Source of the DNA: Chitinophaga barathri
GTDB lineage: Bacteria; Bacteroidota; Bacteroidia; Chitinophagales; Chitinophagaceae
Length of the DNA stretch: 64,000 nucleotides
Assembly: GCF_003807585.1 (NCBI RefSeq)
Contig: NZ_RMBX01000004.1
Coordinates: 353,972-417,971 of the forward strand
Reading direction: 5' to 3'
The notes below the pieces were generated by a model, which was given only the letters and a program-made list of their open reading frames with translations, had not been told where the DNA came from and did no database searches. Each line of letters begins with the position of its first letter. The first letter of the stretch is position 1. A program made the translations under genes and the position numbers. Shown one piece after another: positions 24,514 through 33,373 of the stretch.

Positions 24514-25055
24514 AACTGGAAGATTTTATTCAGCAAAACAGAAGTGCGTTTGAAGAAGAAGGGCCCGGCCCGAAAGTGTGGGCTGCGCTGGAAAAGGAGC
24601 TGCCGGTAAAGCAGAAGACCAGGGTGATCACGATGATGGCCCGCCACTGGTGGAAAGCTGCCATCCTGGTTGCACTTGTGGCAAATGCGGGCATCCTCCT
24701 CACTTTCCTGCAAACTAAAAAGGAAGTGGCTGTGGTGATCCCCGAAATGCAGGAGATGGAGCAGTTTTATACCACCCGCATAGAGCAGAAGCTGGATGAA
24801 CTGAAACAGATACCGGCCGCCGAACTGGGGCTGGACAGCACTACCCGCAACGAACTGGAGCTGCGCAACGAAACCTACCGGATGCTGGAAAAAGAACTGG
24901 CCGGCAACCCGGGAAACGAACGCATCCGCTCCGCCATGATCCGCTACTACCAGATGAAACTGGAGCTGCTTGACAAGATACTCGATGAGCATAATAAATA
25001 TAACAACGACGCTAACACTAACTCCACACCGTTAAATAAGAAAGATGTTCTCTAA
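24510..25055 (+). CDS. Probable anti-sigma factor, single-pass membrane protein
   Basis: Protein of 181 residues. A cytoplasmic N-terminal part (about 1-45, FIQQNRSAFEEEGPGPKVWAALEKEL) precedes one membrane helix (WWKAAILVALVANAGILLTFL, about 48-68) and a charged, helical periplasmic part. It lacks a zinc-binding HxxxCxxC, so the assignment rests on topology and the ATGA overlap with the sigma gene. It overlaps the next gene by 11 bases. Confidence 0.7.
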   Translation: MKLEDFIQQNRSAFEEEGPGPKVWAALEKELPVKQKTRVITMMARHWWKAAILVALVANAGILLTFLQTKKEVAVVIPEMQEMEQFYTTRIEQKLDELKQIPAAELGLDSTTRNELELRNETYRMLEKELAGNPGNERIRSAMIRYYQMKLELLDKILDEHNKYNNDANTNSTPLNKKDVL

Positions 25056-26127
25056 ATCTACATTATTACTCTTGTTGTTTTGCCCGCTCCTGGTGTTTGC
25101 CACCAAGGGTGACGAAGAACATAAACTACGTGTCACCAGGACATTCAAAGCCGGCGACGGATCGAAGATATTCGTCCAGAACAAATATGGAAAGATCGTG
25201 GTGAACATCTGGGACCGCCAGGAATGTAAGGCTGATGTTGAGATCGTCGGTTTTGGCAACAATGCGGAACAGGCCCGCAGAATGGCTGAAATGGTTGAAA
25301 TAAAGGCGAATGAAAGCGGGAACGTAGTAAAGCTGGAAACCGTGTACAATGCAAGCGGTACGGGCAAATGGTTCAACTTCGGCAAAAAGGATTCCCGCGA
25401 TTATGTGAACGTGAATTACAACCTCTACGTACCCGAAAATATCGCGATGCTGATGCTGGAAAACAATTTCGGCGATGTACTGGCCCGTAAACTGCCCATG
25501 TACAGCATGATAAAGGTCAACTACGGTTTTATAGACATCACCGAAGCCACTCAAAAATTGCAATTGCATATCAACTATACGGACAAATGCCGCATCGGCG
25601 CGGCCAGGGATATGGAAATACACGCCAATTATTCCAGTATGCGGGTGGGCAACGCGGGCGACATCGAGCTTCATTCGAACAATGGTTCCTATACATTCGG
25701 TACTGTCGGCGCGATGAATATCCATTCCAATTACGATGACTTTAAGATCCAGGGCATGAAATCCCTTGACCTGGATGCGAACTATACAGATATCAGGTCC
25801 GAAAAGCTGAACGGCGGCCCGGTATCGGTAAAAGCGAATTACGGCGATGTAGCCCTGCGCAATATCAGCAGTGAATTCAAGACCCTCAGATTCAGTATAA
25901 ATTACACCGATGTGAGGGTGGGCCTCAGCTCCCGCGCGTCCTTCCGGTTAAAGGCCGTGATGAAGAACGGTGATCTGAAAACGGGTGATTTTGACTTGAA
26001 AAATGTAAACCAGATACGCAACAATTCGAACCTCTCCTTTTCCGCCATAACTACCAACGGATCGGATGCTTCGCCCTCCATCATTATAGATGGAAGGTAC
26101 AGCGATGTGAAGTTGGAAGGAGAATAA
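25045..26127 (+). CDS. Secreted DUF4097-like beta-repeat protein
   Basis: Protein of 360 residues with a signal peptide (cleaved near VFAT, about residue 20). The rest is a run of short beta repeats of about 20 residues, each with an N-Y/N-N turn (HINYTDKCRIG, HANYSSMRVG, HSNNGSYTFG, HSNYDDFKIQ, DANYTDIRS, KANYGDVALR, SINYTDVRVG), as in right-handed beta-helix adhesin-like proteins. Unanchored in sequence terms, so periplasmic or exported. Role unknown; linked to the sigma/anti-sigma pair. Confidence 0.75.
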   Translation: MFSKSTLLLLLFCPLLVFATKGDEEHKLRVTRTFKAGDGSKIFVQNKYGKIVVNIWDRQECKADVEIVGFGNNAEQARRMAEMVEIKANESGNVVKLETVYNASGTGKWFNFGKKDSRDYVNVNYNLYVPENIAMLMLENNFGDVLARKLPMYSMIKVNYGFIDITEATQKLQLHINYTDKCRIGAARDMEIHANYSSMRVGNAGDIELHSNNGSYTFGTVGAMNIHSNYDDFKIQGMKSLDLDANYTDIRSEKLNGGPVSVKANYGDVALRNISSEFKTLRFSINYTDVRVGLSSRASFRLKAVMKNGDLKTGDFDLKNVNQIRNNSNLSFSAITTNGSDASPSIIIDGRYSDVKLEGE

Positions 26128-26153
26128 CACAAACTCCTCTTAAATCCAAAACC

Positions 26154-26873
26154 ATGAAGAAAACTGCAACCTTGTTATTTGCTGCGCTCATTGCCATCTC
26201 CGGAAGCCTGCTTGCGCAGGAAAGAGTGAGCGGCAATGGCACCCTGAAGAAAGAACAACGCACTGCCAGCGGTGCTTTCAGTGAGATCTCCACCGCCGGG
26301 AAATTCAAAATTTTCCTAAAACAGGGCAATTCCCACTCCATTGAACTGGAAGCTGACGAAAACATCCTTCCCTACATCGAAACGGAAGTAAAGGGCGATG
26401 AGCTGGAACTGAAATTTAAGAAAGGGTATAACATCAATCCCAGCAAACCCATTACAGTATGGCTCACGCTGGCCAAATTTGAGGAAATAAACGCCAGTGG
26501 CCAGGTTGAACTGGTTTCCGATGGTGCTTTTAAAGGCTCCAAACTTGAAGCGAACTTCAGCGGCAGGGTGGACGCCAAACTGAACCTGCAGTATGACAAG
26601 CTGGAAGTGGCGATGTCCGGTTCCGGCAAAATGAAACTCGACGGCCGTGCGGACGATACCGAGATCAGCGTATCCGGCTCAGGGGAAATTGATGCGCCTG
26701 AAATGCAGTCCCAGAACATGGAGATACATATTTCCGGCAGCGGCAACGCCAATGTGAACGTATCCCAAAAACTGGAGATCGCGATTTCCGGGAGTGGCAG
26801 CGTAAATTATAAAGGTGCTGCGAGCGTAGAGCAGGCAGTGTCCGGCAAGGGCAAGGTGACCCACCAAAACTAA
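26154..26873 (+). CDS. Head GIN domain (DUF2807) protein
   Basis: Secreted protein of 239 residues. Signal peptide 1-21 (cleaved near LLAQ), then a DUF2807/GIN domain with repeats of the Ser-Gly-Ser-Gly turn (VAMSGSGKMKLDG, ISVSGSGEIDAPE, IHISGSGNANVNV, IAISGSGSVNYKG), each about 20 residues and forming a beta helix. The family is abundant in Bacteroidota and often lies with ECF sigma genes; function not known. It follows the DUF4097-like gene by 26 bases. Confidence 0.88.
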   Translation: MKKTATLLFAALIAISGSLLAQERVSGNGTLKKEQRTASGAFSEISTAGKFKIFLKQGNSHSIELEADENILPYIETEVKGDELELKFKKGYNINPSKPITVWLTLAKFEEINASGQVELVSDGAFKGSKLEANFSGRVDAKLNLQYDKLEVAMSGSGKMKLDGRADDTEISVSGSGEIDAPEMQSQNMEIHISGSGNANVNVSQKLEIAISGSGSVNYKGAASVEQAVSGKGKVTHQN

Positions 26874-26903
26874 GCTGCTTTCCGTATCTTAGCGTATAAA
26901 AAT

Positions 26904-28058
26904 ATGCCGCTTATGAGAAGAGACATTTTGTTAATCCTGGGCCTTGCTTGCAGCTTACAGGCCATAGCGCAGGAACATCCCGTAGCTATTAACGCGCCCG
27001 CGGAAGCGGTGACCGTTATCAGGAATAACACGGCCACTGAGGTCAAAGACCAGGGAAACACCGGCACATGCTGGTGTTTTGCCACTACATCCCTTATCGA
27101 AAGTGAATGTGTGAAGAAGGGGGGAGAAAAACCTGATCTTTCTGAAATGTTCACCGTCCGCAATGTGTACCTGTACAAAGCCCGTAATTACGTTATGCGC
27201 CAGGGCGACGCGAAGTTCGGCGAGGGTGGCCTCGGCCACGACGTATTGATCGTAGCCGCAAAATATGGCCTCATGCCTGAATCCGCTTACAACGGCCTCG
27301 CAGCGGGCCAGTCATCGCCGGATCACAGCAAGATGGCGGACACGCTTAAAAAATTCCTCGACACGATGTTGCGCAAAAGGCCCATCCCCGTTAACTGGGA
27401 GCAGCAGTACGCCGCGCTGATGGACGAATACATGGGAGGCGCGCCCCCCGCCACATTCGAATATCACGGCCGTTCCTACACCCCGCAGCAATATGCAAAG
27501 GAAGTGGTAAAGTTCAATCCGGACGATTACGTGAACCTTACCTCGTTCACCCATCATCCTTATTACAGCAATTTTATTCTTGAACTGCCGGATAACCACG
27601 CCAACGGCAGCTTTTATAATGTTACGCTGGAGGAGCTGATAGGCGCCACCAAAACGGCGGTGCAGAAAGGGTATACCGTGATGTGGGACGCGGACGTAAG
27701 CAACCGTGGCTTCGTATCCTCCAGCGGGTATGCATTTTCGCCGCAGGCGGACAGTCTTTTTAACCGCAAAAAGCCCAACCCGGATTTGCAGGAAGTGAAC
27801 GCCACACCGGCTTACCGCCAGGAGCTGTTCGAAAAGCTCGTTACGCAGGACGATCACCTGATGCACATCACCGGTATCGGGAAAAGCCCGGAGGGTAAAT
27901 CCTTTTTTATCGTGAAAAATTCATGGGGTAAACAATCGTCACCATTCGGTGGTTATGTATATGTGTCGGAACCGTATTTTGCGGTGAACACGATTAATAT
28001 TATTGTCCCGAAAGCAGCGCTGGACAAGAGCTTGCTCAAGAAGCTGCAGATCAATTAA
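26904..28058 (+). CDS. Secreted C1-family (bleomycin hydrolase-like) cysteine peptidase
   Basis: Papain-fold peptidase of 384 residues, C1B/aminopeptidase C-like. It has a signal peptide (cleaved near AIAQ, about residue 23), unlike the cytoplasmic PepC. The active-site residues are Gln50 and Cys56 (VKDQGNTGTCWCFATT), the His of DDHLMHITGIG and the Asn of IVKNSWGKQ. Probably periplasmic or secreted and cleaves peptides from an end. A terminator follows. Confidence 0.92.
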   Translation: MPLMRRDILLILGLACSLQAIAQEHPVAINAPAEAVTVIRNNTATEVKDQGNTGTCWCFATTSLIESECVKKGGEKPDLSEMFTVRNVYLYKARNYVMRQGDAKFGEGGLGHDVLIVAAKYGLMPESAYNGLAAGQSSPDHSKMADTLKKFLDTMLRKRPIPVNWEQQYAALMDEYMGGAPPATFEYHGRSYTPQQYAKEVVKFNPDDYVNLTSFTHHPYYSNFILELPDNHANGSFYNVTLEELIGATKTAVQKGYTVMWDADVSNRGFVSSSGYAFSPQADSLFNRKKPNPDLQEVNATPAYRQELFEKLVTQDDHLMHITGIGKSPEGKSFFIVKNSWGKQSSPFGGYVYVSEPYFAVNTINIIVPKAALDKSLLKKLQIN

Positions 28059-28079
28059 GGTTTAAGAGAAATAGATTTA

Positions 28080-28117
28080 AAACGGCGGCAGGAGTTTTTC
28101 TGCCGCCGTTTCTTTTT
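28080..28117 (+). terminator. Terminator after the C1 peptidase gene
   Basis: AAACGGCGGCAG (28080-28091) pairs with CTGCCGCCGTTT (28100-28111), eight-base loop, then CTTTTT. Confidence 0.93.
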
Positions 28118-28154
28118 AAAGTTGGCATAGGGGGAATATAATGATGAGTGCTGT

Positions 28155-28385
28155 TTATACGAGTCTTTTGATCAGCAGGTCTATCACCCGTGTGTCCAGC
28201 GCGTCCGCCAGCTGTGCGGCCGTGCGAAGGGTTACATTGATATCTCCTTTTTCCATGCGGGAGATGTCCGCATTGTCCACATTGCAGCGGGAGGACAGTT
28301 CCCGTTGGCTGTATCCTTTCTCCTGCCTGATACGCCGGAGGTTGTCGCCGAAAATTGATAGTATTTCAGATTCTTGCGATGCCAT
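28155..28385 (-). CDS. XRE family DNA-binding protein, small
   Basis: Protein of 76 residues that is almost entirely one Cro/C1-type helix-turn-helix (FGDNLRRIRQEKGYSQRELSSR, NVDNADISRMEKGDINVTLRTAAQLADAL). The Met at 28385 (MASQESEIL) is preferred over the one at 28460 because the latter adds an atypical basic extension. A stand-alone repressor with no adjoining toxin. A related small XRE protein is at 60286-60519 (both have VDxADI in the recognition region). Confidence 0.85.
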   Translation of the reverse strand: MASQESEILSIFGDNLRRIRQEKGYSQRELSSRCNVDNADISRMEKGDINVTLRTAAQLADALDTRVIDLLIKRLV

Positions 28386-28599
28386 TGATTGTTTGTTTGC
28401 TCTGCGGGCAAATTGGATTTTTTTGTTGATGTAAGTGCTGGGTAAAAACCCTACATGCAAAAATGAATACGCTGTTAAGTTGGTGTAATTAATTCATTTA
28501 AGCATTGGGTCTTTGCCCTTCATGGGTGTTTGTGCCGCTGAAACGATCTGTGACAGAGGGTTTCGGGAGATGTGTCAATCAAAGGCAGTGTGAAATATT

Positions 28600-28872
28600 T
28601 TAGCTGTGTAGTATTTCAAAACCTGAAATATTCTCCAATGGTCCTTCTGTGATATCCAGCGCGGATACTTTTGCGCCGGAGGGGCCAATGCGGCACCAGT
28701 CGATAAATTCGTCCATGGCGTGCCGCGGGCCTTCCGCAACGATCCATACATGGCCGTCTGGCAGGTTTTTTACAGCGCCGGTGAGTCCCAGCCTGACGGC
28801 TACAGACCTTGCGGTGGCCCTGAAATAAACGCCCTGTACTTTACCTTTCACTACAATTTCTTTGTGGATCAT
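28600..28872 (-). CDS. Acylphosphatase
   Basis: Small cytoplasmic enzyme of 90 residues that hydrolyses acyl phosphates. It has the phosphate-binding loop and arginine in GKVQGVYFRATARSVAVRLG and the catalytic Asn in KNLPDGHVWIVAEG. Length equals the family norm. It stands alone on its strand. Confidence 0.93.
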   Translation of the reverse strand: MIHKEIVVKGKVQGVYFRATARSVAVRLGLTGAVKNLPDGHVWIVAEGPRHAMDEFIDWCRIGPSGAKVSALDITEGPLENISGFEILHS

Positions 28873-28928
28873 GTTCTCTTAACAATTAATCGGGTAATAA
28901 ATATAACAATGATGAGTGGCCGCGGGTT

Positions 28929-29222
28929 TTACCCGGCGGTGATGCAACGTTGCAATTGCCCGATATCAGAGGCAAAAGCCGTTGCGCCGCCGGGGTAAAA
29001 GATAAAGAACCGGGACGGGCCGTTGTCCGGTTCCTGCACTTCGTGCACCTGGATGTATAATGACGGATGAAAGTAAAAATATTCAACGGCAGCGGGGGAG
29101 ATGTTCCTTTTTTGCTGCTCCAGCTGGAAACCGGCCCTGGAAAGCCAGGAGAACACGGTTTGTGCTCCGGAGGGTTTCATGCGCCCGTTTGTATATAAAG
29201 GTTTGATATTGACCCATTCCAT
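28929..29222 (-). CDS. Hypothetical protein, 97 residues
   Basis: No family recognised. No signal peptide or membrane segment; it contains aromatic-rich AAVEYFYFHPSLYIQVHEVQEPDNGPSRFF. The Met at 29222 (MEWVNIKPL) follows a -7-like TAAATTTA (29229-29236) by six bases, which supports this start over 29315. The frame is consistent with coding, but the evidence is modest. Confidence 0.55.
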   Translation of the reverse strand: MEWVNIKPLYTNGRMKPSGAQTVFSWLSRAGFQLEQQKRNISPAAVEYFYFHPSLYIQVHEVQEPDNGPSRFFIFYPGGATAFASDIGQLQRCITAG

Positions 29223-29633
29223 GTTTTCTAAATTTAGCGGGGACTGATTCAAAAGCTGTTGGGCATTTGACCAACAGCTGCATTTTTTTTGATTTGTATA
29301 AATATCCGCGTGCATCAGGCCCTGGCAAAGGTTGCCCCTCCGCCATGGTCTGTGCGGTTCCTTACAGGACGCGGCAGTTAAATCATTATTGTGTAACTCA
29401 TGGCTGAAACGGCAGTTCCAGGAACGCCGTTCTCCGCGATGAATTGACCGGGCGCAGTTTCCCCGGGCGCGGACGAATAACCGTTATGCGCCGGGGCTTC
29501 CAGCCCGTAGAATGCAAATGCAAAATACAAGGGTGAATCGGATGGGTCGTAAGTAGGGAAAAGAGGGGCCGGGAGATTAACGCCCGACCCGATGAGATAT
29601 GATACTGACTCTTAAAAAAATAGGTTGTGTCTC
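29223..29633. other. Intergenic region, nothing recognised
   Basis: 411 bases between two minus-strand genes. Only the -7-like box at 29229-29236 is notable; the rest holds short open frames without family resemblance. Confidence 0.5.
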
Positions 29634-30215
29634 TTAAGCTGCGTGGTTAAACAGGGGATGCCTGGCCGGCGTATCCTTTCCAAACAAAAATTCCCGCACC
29701 ATTTCATATTTGCCGCCGCCCGCCGGTTTTCTCAACAGGCTGAAACTATGACAATGAAAACTGCGCACAAACATCTTGTTGGCAAGATAAGGCACCAGCT
29801 GGTTGAACTGCTGCTGGTTGACGGAACGCGCCAGCGTGATATGCGGCTTGTAAGCGCCGGTCCTCAGCTCGAACGCATCCAGGATCCTGCGGTGCAATTC
29901 TTCCACCGGGCGGGGATTGGCCACGTTCACATAAAACATATGTTTCGTGTCTCCCTGCCTGCAATGATCTATCCGGGAGGTATACACCGTGAAAGCCGAC
30001 TGATCCGTTACCAGGGCTTCGAGCATCTTTACGAACTCGGTTTCATACCGCTCCGGAAATTCCGAACGGAAAAGAGCGATATGAGCCTGTGAAAACGCAC
30101 CCGGGAAAGGGCCTAGTTCTTCCGCGATCAGGTGCTTGTACATGCTCACATCCTGCACCGTTTGTGCGTCAGGTTGTAACACCAGCATGTAGTCATATAA
30201 TACTTCCTGTTCCAT
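29634..30215 (-). CDS. 2'-5' RNA ligase family protein
   Basis: 2H phosphoesterase-like protein of 193 residues. The two catalytic HxT/S-like motifs are AHIALFR (about residue 44, with Ala as third residue) and PHITLAR (about residue 121). Members cleave or join 2',3'-cyclic phosphates in RNA. The first motif is not a perfect HxT, so activity is uncertain. The Met at 30215 is preferred; 30233 is possible. Confidence 0.85.
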   Translation of the reverse strand: MEQEVLYDYMLVLQPDAQTVQDVSMYKHLIAEELGPFPGAFSQAHIALFRSEFPERYETEFVKMLEALVTDQSAFTVYTSRIDHCRQGDTKHMFYVNVANPRPVEELHRRILDAFELRTGAYKPHITLARSVNQQQFNQLVPYLANKMFVRSFHCHSFSLLRKPAGGGKYEMVREFLFGKDTPARHPLFNHAA

Positions 30216-30348
30216 GTCTTTATGATTAAGCAATCATCAATTTGAAACAATCACTATCGTTTACAGCATCGCGATAATGATCCCCTCTTTTCACAATACA
30301 AATATAAAACTATTTCCTGAAATACTAAAATTATTAGCAAAAAATACT

Positions 30349-30381
30349 AAAAAAATGGCTGATGGTTTTTGCCCATCAGCC
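30349..30381 (-). terminator. Terminator of tpiA
   Basis: On the minus strand GGCTGATGG (30373-30381 complement) pairs with CCATCAGCC (30357-30365 complement), then seven T after one A. Confidence 0.9.
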
Positions 30382-30405
30382 GTCCCTGCTATGTTTCCGC
30401 AGTTA

Positions 30406-31164
30406 TTACAAGCTTTTGATGATCGCAGCGAAGTCCGCGGCCACCAGCGAAGCACCGCCGATCAGCCCGCCGTCCACGTCAGCACTGGCAAACAGCTCGC
30501 CCGCGTTGGAAGGTTTCGCGCTGCCGCCGTACAGGATCGTAATGCCCAGCGCCGCTTCACGGCCGAATTTTTCGGCAATGCGGGAGCGGATGAATGCATG
30601 CATGTCCTGCGCCTGCTGCGCACTGGCCGTCAATCCGGTACCAATGGCCCAGATCGGCTCGTATGCGATGACAATATTTTTGAGCGCGGCCGCATCCAGG
30701 TGATAGAGGCTTTCCTCCAGCTGGCGGGCCACAAATTCATTCTGTGTTTCTGCTTTCCTGATCTCCAGCGGCTCTCCGCAGCAGAAGATGGGTTTGATGC
30801 CGTTTGCCAGCGCCAGGTCTATCTTTTTGGCAAGCTGCGCATTGGTTTCGGAGAAATACTCCCTGCGTTCGGAATGCCCGAGTATCACATAATCCACGCC
30901 CACGGACGCAAGCATTTCCGCGGATACCTCGCCGGTGAAAGCGCCGGATTTTTCGCCGGCGCAGTTCTGTGCCGCCAGGTAAATACCAGGATAATTGCGG
31001 ATGAGCTGTTTTACCCGCGCCAGGTAAGGGAAGGGGGGAGCTATTACCACTTCCTGGCCTTCCGCCAATTTGATGCCGGCGGAAACGATGTCATTCACCA
31101 GCTGTTCGCCCTGCGCCAGTGTGAGGTTCATTTTCCAGTTGCCTGCTACAATCTTTTTTCTCAT
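30406..31164 (-). CDS. tpiA: Triosephosphate isomerase
   Basis: Glycolytic enzyme of 252 residues interconverting dihydroxyacetone phosphate and glyceraldehyde 3-phosphate. All catalytic segments are present: NWKMN with Lys11, GHSERR with the electrophilic His, the base Glu in VIAYEPIWAIGTGLTAS and the phosphate-binding ILYGGSAKP and GLIGGASL. Downstream of the GlmU-like gene by 43 bases, with a possible own -7-like box (TATTTTTC, 31195-31202). Confidence 0.97.
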   Translation of the reverse strand: MRKKIVAGNWKMNLTLAQGEQLVNDIVSAGIKLAEGQEVVIAPPFPYLARVKQLIRNYPGIYLAAQNCAGEKSGAFTGEVSAEMLASVGVDYVILGHSERREYFSETNAQLAKKIDLALANGIKPIFCCGEPLEIRKAETQNEFVARQLEESLYHLDAAALKNIVIAYEPIWAIGTGLTASAQQAQDMHAFIRSRIAEKFGREAALGITILYGGSAKPSNAGELFASADVDGGLIGGASLVAADFAAIIKSL

Positions 31165-31207
31165 AGACGTTACGTTACTTTTGATAAGAGGCGCGAAAAA
31201 TACACAT

Positions 31208-32371
31208 TTATCCCTGAAATATCCGCGTAAGTATTTGCCTGTCCTGCTCGCTGAGCGAAACGCCTTTCAGCTGCATCCACGAATCGGCGTCCCGGAGGGC
31301 TTCCGTGAGCCGGTACCGGTCTGTGATACCCGCGCCTCCCCAACTGAATGAAGGCAGGAATTTGGGCGGAAAATTGCCGCCAAACACATTGCAGCTCACT
31401 CCCACCACGGTACCGGTATTAAACATGGTATTGATACCGCTCCGGCTGTAGTCACCCATCATCACGCCGCATTTGGTGCCGGCGGGCCAGGCTTCCTGTT
31501 TGGCTTCCATCCACACCCTCACTTCGCCGGCATTGTTCTTCAGGTTGGAACAGCTTGTATTGGCGCCGAGATTGCACCATTCGCCGATCACGGCATCGCC
31601 CAGGTAACCGTCGTGGCCTTTATTGGAATGGTCAAAAAATACGGAGTTTTTGATCTCGCCGCCGGCCACGCAGCGGTGGCCAAGCGAGGTGGCGCCATAA
31701 ACGCGCGCGCCCATCTTCAGCACGGAATGTTCGCCCATCCCGAAAGGCCCCCGGATAAGGCAGCCTTCCATCACTTCGGCGTTCCTGCCGATGTAAATAG
31801 GGCCGGTGGAGGCATTCAGCACGCTGTGCTCCACTTTGGCGCCGGGCTCCAGGAAGATCTGAGAAGGGTTCTCAATACGGTTCGTTTGGGAAATGGAGGC
31901 GCTTTTACGGCCTTTGGTGAGCAGCTCAAAATCGGCACGGAGCGCCGCATCGTTGTACTGTGCGATATGCCAGGGCTGGTCTATACGGATGATTTCACCT
32001 TCAAAATCAATACGGCTGGCTGTGGGCACAAAAAAGTCATCACCACTTACGGCTTTGGCCAGCAGGCGGCCGTTTTTATAAATTTCCTGGCCGGGCTGCA
32101 GTTTCACTATCTCTTCCACGATGGCTGCGGAGGGGAGCAGGTGCCCGTTCAGCAGGATGGTAACGGCATTTTTGGGCGCCTTTATGAGCGGGAATTTATC
32201 CTGCAGGTAATCCATTGTAAAATGGCTGATAGGGCTGATCCCCATCCACTTTTCCCACTTTTCGGTAATGGTAAGAAGGCCGATGCGGCAGGCCGCAACC
32301 GGGCGGGTATGGGTAAAGGGGTAGAGCTGGTCGCGTTCAGGCGAGTCAAACAGGATGTAGTGCGGGTTCAT
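31208..32371 (-). CDS. GlmU-like nucleotidyltransferase/left-handed beta-helix protein
   Basis: Protein of 387 residues in the Bacteroidota GlmU-family group. The N-terminal half begins MNPHYILFDSPERDQLYPFTHTRP and lacks the G-x-G-T-R-M nucleotide-binding loop of true UDP-GlcNAc pyrophosphorylases. The C-terminal half (about 195-340) is a left-handed beta helix with hexapeptide repeats (PIYIGRNAEVMEGCLIRG, YLGDAVIGEWCNLGANT). It may bind or acylate a sugar nucleotide; the normal activity cannot be assumed. Confidence 0.8.
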   Translation of the reverse strand: MNPHYILFDSPERDQLYPFTHTRPVAACRIGLLTITEKWEKWMGISPISHFTMDYLQDKFPLIKAPKNAVTILLNGHLLPSAAIVEEIVKLQPGQEIYKNGRLLAKAVSGDDFFVPTASRIDFEGEIIRIDQPWHIAQYNDAALRADFELLTKGRKSASISQTNRIENPSQIFLEPGAKVEHSVLNASTGPIYIGRNAEVMEGCLIRGPFGMGEHSVLKMGARVYGATSLGHRCVAGGEIKNSVFFDHSNKGHDGYLGDAVIGEWCNLGANTSCSNLKNNAGEVRVWMEAKQEAWPAGTKCGVMMGDYSRSGINTMFNTGTVVGVSCNVFGGNFPPKFLPSFSWGGAGITDRYRLTEALRDADSWMQLKGVSLSEQDRQILTRIFQG

Positions 32372-32379
32372 ATTGGTAA

Positions 32380-32416
32380 AATAAAAAATCCCGCCGATAT
32401 GTTACCGGCAGGATTT
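32380..32416 (-). terminator. Terminator of rpmE gene
   Basis: Minus-strand hairpin AAATCC-GCCG / CGGC-GGATTT (32386-32416) followed by a T-rich tract (TTTTTTATTTT). Confidence 0.8.
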
Positions 32417-32436
32417 GTTAAAATATTTCCAAACGC

Positions 32437-32691
32437 TTATTTAGCGTCTTTCTTGTAACGTTTGTTGAACTTGTCGATACGGCCTGCGGTATCTACCAGT
32501 ACGTTCTTACCTGTATAGAAGGGGTGAGAAGTATTGGAGATTTCAAGCTTGATCAACGGATACTCGTTACCATCTTCCCATTTCACGGTCTCGCGGGTAG
32601 GAGTGGTAGAACGGCTCAGAAAGCTATGCCCGTTAGACATATCTTTAAACACTACGAATCTATAATTTTCCGGATGGATTCCCTGTTTCAT
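32437..32691 (-). CDS. rpmE2: Ribosomal protein bL31, type B
   Basis: Large-subunit ribosomal protein of 84 residues. It begins [21 protein letters not shown] and has [15 protein letters not shown] at the end, and lacks the four cysteines of the zinc-binding type, so it is the type B form. The Met at 32691 is chosen over 32718 because the promoter box at 32716-32723 lies just upstream. Promoter and terminator make it a single-gene unit. Confidence 0.96.
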   Translation of the reverse strand: MKQGIHPENYRFVVFKDMSNGHSFLSRSTTPTRETVKWEDGNEYPLIKLEISNTSHPFYTGKNVLVDTAGRIDKFNKRYKKDAK

Positions 32692-32715
32692 ATCAAAAAA
32701 GTTAAATACAGAGCG

Positions 32716-32746
32716 CAAAGGTAACAGATTATTTTAAATAAGCCAA
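32716..32746 (-). promoter_or_regulatory. Promoter of rpmE gene
   Basis: On the minus strand TTG (32744-32746) and TACCTTTG (32716-32723), 20 bases apart; ATG 24 bases downstream. Confidence 0.72.
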
Positions 32747-32753
32747 GAAGTTT

Positions 32754-33245
32754 TTAGCTTTTCATATTTACATACTGAAGGGGAATACCCAGGTTCGCCT
32801 CCTTGCATTTTTGTATAACTTCCTGTAAATCATCTATTTTCTTGCCAGTTACCCGTACAATATCGTCCATGATCGCGACCTGAACCTTTAAACCGGCGTC
32901 TTTGATCATTTTCACTATTTTTTTGGCATCTTCCTGCTTAATGCCGTTGCGGATCGCGACATCTTTTTTAACCACCTTGCCGCTCTGGTAATGTTCCTTG
33001 CTGAGATCGTAAATAGAAGCGTCCAGCCCCTGGCGCATGGTACGGCTGATCAGCACATCTATCACCTGGTCCAGCTTCATATCAGACTCCACTTCCAGTT
33101 TCAGTACCAGTTCTTTTTTATCCAGCTCAATGCTCACATGCGAGCCTTTGAAGTCATAACGGGTAGTGATCTCTTTTTTGACAGTATTGATAGCGTTGTC
33201 CAGAGTTTGAAGGTCTACTTTGCTCACGATGTCGAAAGACGGCAT
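32754..33245 (-). CDS. YajQ family cyclic-di-GMP-binding protein
   Basis: Cytoplasmic protein of 163 residues with two ferredoxin-like halves. It matches the family throughout: MPSFDIVSKVDLQTLDNAIN, TTRYDFKGSHVSIEL, GLDASIYDLSKEHYQSG, QVAIMDDIVRVTGKKIDDLQ. In Xanthomonas a member binds cyclic di-GMP and regulates gene expression; elsewhere it is only a nucleic-acid-binding candidate. A TATATTTG box (33280-33287) lies 34 bases before its ATG. Confidence 0.95.
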   Translation of the reverse strand: MPSFDIVSKVDLQTLDNAINTVKKEITTRYDFKGSHVSIELDKKELVLKLEVESDMKLDQVIDVLISRTMRQGLDASIYDLSKEHYQSGKVVKKDVAIRNGIKQEDAKKIVKMIKDAGLKVQVAIMDDIVRVTGKKIDDLQEVIQKCKEANLGIPLQYVNMKS

Positions 33246-33279
33246 AAACGGGCTTTTTTAATGGTGAATAAACGAGGGG

Positions 33280-33287
33280 CAAATATA
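33280..33287 (-). promoter_or_regulatory. -7 box of yajQ gene
   Basis: TATATTTG on the minus strand matches TAnnTTTG. It directly follows the terminator of the upstream gene. Confidence 0.55.
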
Positions 33288-33290
33288 ATA

Positions 33291-33320
33291 AAAAACCGCT
33301 ACCAGAAGGGCAGCGGCTTT
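33291..33320 (-). terminator. Terminator of the BlaR-like gene
   Basis: Minus strand: AAAAGCCGCT and AGCGGTTTT (33294-33320) pair around 11 bases with one bulge, then T. Confidence 0.65.
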
Positions 33321-33373
33321 TAAATAGAATGGCGGAGTAAATGGTAACATGGACGGAAAAGAGCCGGAGGCAA

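Noticed and set aside
31176..31183. TACTTTTG box on the plus strand
   Set aside because: No plus-strand gene follows; it lies in the leader of tpiA on the other strand.
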